From Candidatus Brocadiaceae bacterium (GTDB lineage Bacteria; Planctomycetota; Brocadiia; Brocadiales; Brocadiaceae), in the NCBI GenBank assembly GCA_024653795.1, contig JANLHY010000674.1:1-5120 (forward strand): DNA of 5,120 bases, read 5' to 3'. The notes under the pieces were generated by a model. The model was not told the DNA's origin, searched no databases, and worked only from the letters and a program-made list of their open reading frames with translations. This document shows, piece by piece, positions 4,411-5,120 of the stretch. The translations under genes were made by a program, and so were the position numbers. The number at the start of each line of letters is the position of its first letter. Positions within the stretch are counted from its first letter, which is position 1.

Positions 4411-5120
4411 TTAAACGGCACAAAAATTCGTGGAACGCGCACAACTCCCGCATTCGGGGCACTCGTCTATACGGCAATCTGGGGTAATTTCCTCATGTAA
4501 AGATTTCTGACTTTCGCGCAAAAGAAAAGGTTTTACAACACCGCAACTGATATGATCCCAAGGAAATGCCTCATTATCATCTCTTTGACGGTATACATAA
4601 AATGTCCAATCAACTCCGGCCTCCCGGAACGCATCCAGCCACTTTTGAAAGTGGAAATGTTCTTCCCACGCATCAAATTTGCATCCATTCTGCCATGCCC
4701 TATAAATAACCTTTCCCAGCCTTCGGTCTCCCCGCGCAAAAATGCCTTCCAGTATACTGCGCTCCGCATTGTGAAATTTTATGCGAATGCTTTTTCTCCG
4801 AATCCTGTCAAACAACCTATTTCTAATCTCTTTTATCCGCTGCAAGGTTATCATGGGGTGCCACTGGAAAGGGGTATGCGCCTTGGGCACAAAGGGTGCA
4901 ATACTGATATTAACCTGCCCGAATGAGCCATTTATACCCTTTTTCAGGTCAGAAACATTATAGGCAAGCCGAGCAATGGCATCGATATCGTCATCCGTTT
5001 CCGTAGGAAGTCCCACCATAAAATAAAGTTTTACCAGATTCCAACCCTGTTTAAATGCCTCTTCGATACCTTTGTAAAGATCTTCATCGGTAATATTTTT
5101 ATTAATAATCTTTCTCAGGG
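4411..5120 (-). CDS. B12-binding-type radical SAM protein, TIGR03960-like (C-terminal part)
   Basis: The gene runs off the right edge, so only the last 235 codons are seen; the frame stays open to base 5118. The visible part begins LRKIINKNITDEDLYKGI and contains KLYFMVGLPTETDDDI, the late part of a radical SAM barrel. It continues with APFVPKAHTPFQW and IKFHNAERSILEGIFARGD, both typical of the uncharacterised TIGR03960 family. The tail is Cys-rich (PDCRIDECPECGSC, then a last Cys near the stop). The missing N-terminal part should hold the cobalamin-binding-like domain and the CxxxCxxC motif for the 4Fe-4S cluster that cleaves S-adenosylmethionine. In many bacteria the gene lies next to a DUF2344 gene; here the gene after it on this strand is the cytochrome cluster, beyond 434 nt of repeats, so the two are probably separate transcription units. 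The reaction is not known to me. An internal ATG at 5019 is not the true start. Confidence 0.9.
   Translation of the reverse strand, partial: LRKIINKNITDEDLYKGIEEAFKQGWNLVKLYFMVGLPTETDDDIDAIARLAYNVSDLKKGINGSFGQVNISIAPFVPKAHTPFQWHPMITLQRIKEIRNRLFDRIRRKSIRIKFHNAERSILEGIFARGDRRLGKVIYRAWQNGCKFDAWEEHFHFQKWLDAFREAGVDWTFYVYRQRDDNEAFPWDHISCGVVKPFLLRESQKSLHEEITPDCRIDECPECGSCARSTNFCAV

Noticed and set aside
1..5120. CRISPR array
   Set aside because: The repeats are few, palindromic and irregularly spaced, with no run of repeat-spacer units and no cas gene.

Overview
The window is 5.1 kb of bacterial DNA. All recognisable genes lie on the minus strand, so they read from right to left. From right to left they are: the C-terminal part of a radical SAM protein that runs off the right edge (4411-5120); a repeat-rich spacer (about 3990-4410); a compact three-gene cluster (547-3976); and a second repeat-rich spacer (1-546).

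The three-gene cluster is the main content. It encodes a secreted four-haem c-type cytochrome (2486-3976), a single-haem cytochrome c with a signal peptide and a C-terminal membrane anchor (1910-2482), and a cytoplasmic protein with two universal stress protein domains joined to a C-terminal PCP_red-like domain (547-1884). The gaps are 3 nt and 25 nt, so one transcript is likely. The cytochromes would carry electrons on the outer face of the energy-conserving membrane. The third protein looks like a nucleotide-binding sensor or accessory factor. No enzyme active site is visible in any of the three, so the electron donor and acceptor are unknown.

Several details depart from textbook cytochromes. 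The small cytochrome has Cys where the distal haem-ligand Met is expected (LCPPWG instead of LMPPWG). The last haem domain of the large cytochrome has Glu at that position and no Met at all after its CxxCH. Its first domain has the cytochrome c C-terminal half but no haem-binding site. Its second and third haem motifs are too close together for two full domains.

Both spacers are packed with short palindromes and dispersed repeats. One exact 29-bp direct repeat occurs in each spacer, so the cytochrome cluster sits between repeat copies about 3.7 kb apart.

Organism: moderate-to-low GC, abundant c-type cytochromes, a TIGR03960-type radical SAM protein, and intergenic repeats of this style fit an anaerobic or microaerobic environmental bacterium. 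My best guess is an anammox planctomycete (Ca. Brocadiales). This rests on gene content and the look of the repeats, not on a phylogenetic marker, so it is only moderately supported.
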